64,000 bases of DNA, taken from the NCBI GenBank assembly GCA_017996175.1, contig JAGOHK010000015.1, forward strand, positions 1-64,000. The letters are read 5' to 3'. Below, one piece after another: positions 63,868 to 64,000 of the stretch. Below the pieces are notes generated by a model. The model searched no databases. It was not told the origin of the DNA and saw only the letters and a list, made by a program, of their open reading frames with translations. The translations under genes were made by a program, and so were the position numbers. This stretch comes from Leptospiraceae bacterium (GTDB lineage Bacteria > Spirochaetota > Leptospiria > Leptospirales > Leptospiraceae). Position 1 is the first letter of the stretch; every line of letters starts with the position of its first letter.

Positions 63868-64000
63868 TACTTTGAATCCTTTTTGTTCTTTGTTTTATCT
63901 GCGTTATGCGTTGGGTTATACGGGAGGTCAGGCGGAAAATCATTGAATCTTCGCCACATTTCATAAGCAAGAGAAACTTCATTTAAAAATATCCATGCGT
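63867..64000 (-). CDS. C-terminal fragment of an unidentified protein (runs off the right edge)
   Basis: The last 43 residues of a minus-strand gene can be read, including FLNEVSLAYEMWRRFNDFPP and a Lys/Asp-rich end, stopping at TAA (63869-63867), which shares a base with the ATG of the TolC-like gene. The family is not recognised. From the coupling it should be functionally linked to efflux or secretion. Confidence 0.6.
   Translation of the reverse strand, partial: AWIFLNEVSLAYEMWRRFNDFPPDLPYNPTHNADKTKNKKDSK

Overview
The window is a chromosomal segment of a spirochaete of the family Leptospiraceae, either Leptospira or a close relative. The evidence is strong A+T richness (about two thirds by eye), many spirochaete-type lipoproteins with a short hydrophobic leader and a Cys, a DUF1564 protein (a family largely confined to Leptospira), Leptospira-style exbB-exbD-exbD-tonB order, a Leptospira-like DnaA, and very large sensor proteins. 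No rRNA, tRNA, CRISPR array, prophage or intact insertion sequence was seen. Family assignments are from motif reading and memory; no database search was possible.

Layout. 1-15.4 kb is a signalling region. On the minus strand lie the 5' end of a probable PLP aminotransferase, a receiver-GGDEF protein, a three-PAS histidine kinase and a 7TM lipoprotein cyclase with a C-terminal pseudo-receiver. On the plus strand lie a lipoprotein, a Ser/Thr kinase-ATPase-GAF-histidine kinase of 1822 residues, and its partner receiver-PAS-RsbW-type ATPase. 15.4-22 kb holds a polytopic membrane protein, a decayed transposase, a CAP-domain protein, and a plus-strand run MFS transporter-mtnC-sugar kinase. 22-24.3 kb is the TonB-energising operon. 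24.5-34 kb has a ferritin-like/ATP-grasp pair, an ankyrin/beta-propeller protein, an SH3-M23 peptidase, a degenerate HD-GYP protein and, next to it, what I read as a degenerate LpxC homologue. 34-37.9 kb has a DegT-fold enzyme with His in place of the PLP lysine, a DUF1564 protein, an SDR and a lipoprotein. 38.1-44.5 kb holds dnaA, a 415-bp very AT-rich gap with a perfect palindrome, and a tightly coupled operon of a zinc-ribbon protein, fused isobutyryl-CoA mutase IcmF and a tandem hot-dog thioesterase. 44.6-55.5 kb holds a FFLEELY-type protein with MotB, a lipase plus spore-photoproduct-lyase-like protein plus STAS protein, amtB-glnK with a sigma-54-like promoter and a strong terminator, a DUF5329 protein, an acyltransferase and a triplet of related small lipoproteins. 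55.7-64 kb has a RhuM pseudogene with an internal deletion, a GAF histidine kinase facing rsgA, two exported proteins, a winged-helix regulator, a TolC-like protein and the end of the gene upstream of it.

Themes. Signalling genes dominate, and several carry substitutions at key residues: the cyclase metal Asp, its receiver Asp, the HD-GYP His, the LpxC zinc Asp and the DegT lysine. This suggests recruitment to regulatory or altered chemistry. The best candidates for an undescribed system are the LpxC-like/HD-GYP-like pair (31.1-33.5 kb), the ferritin-like/ATP-grasp pair (24.7-26.7 kb), and the zinc-ribbon protein coupled to IcmF.
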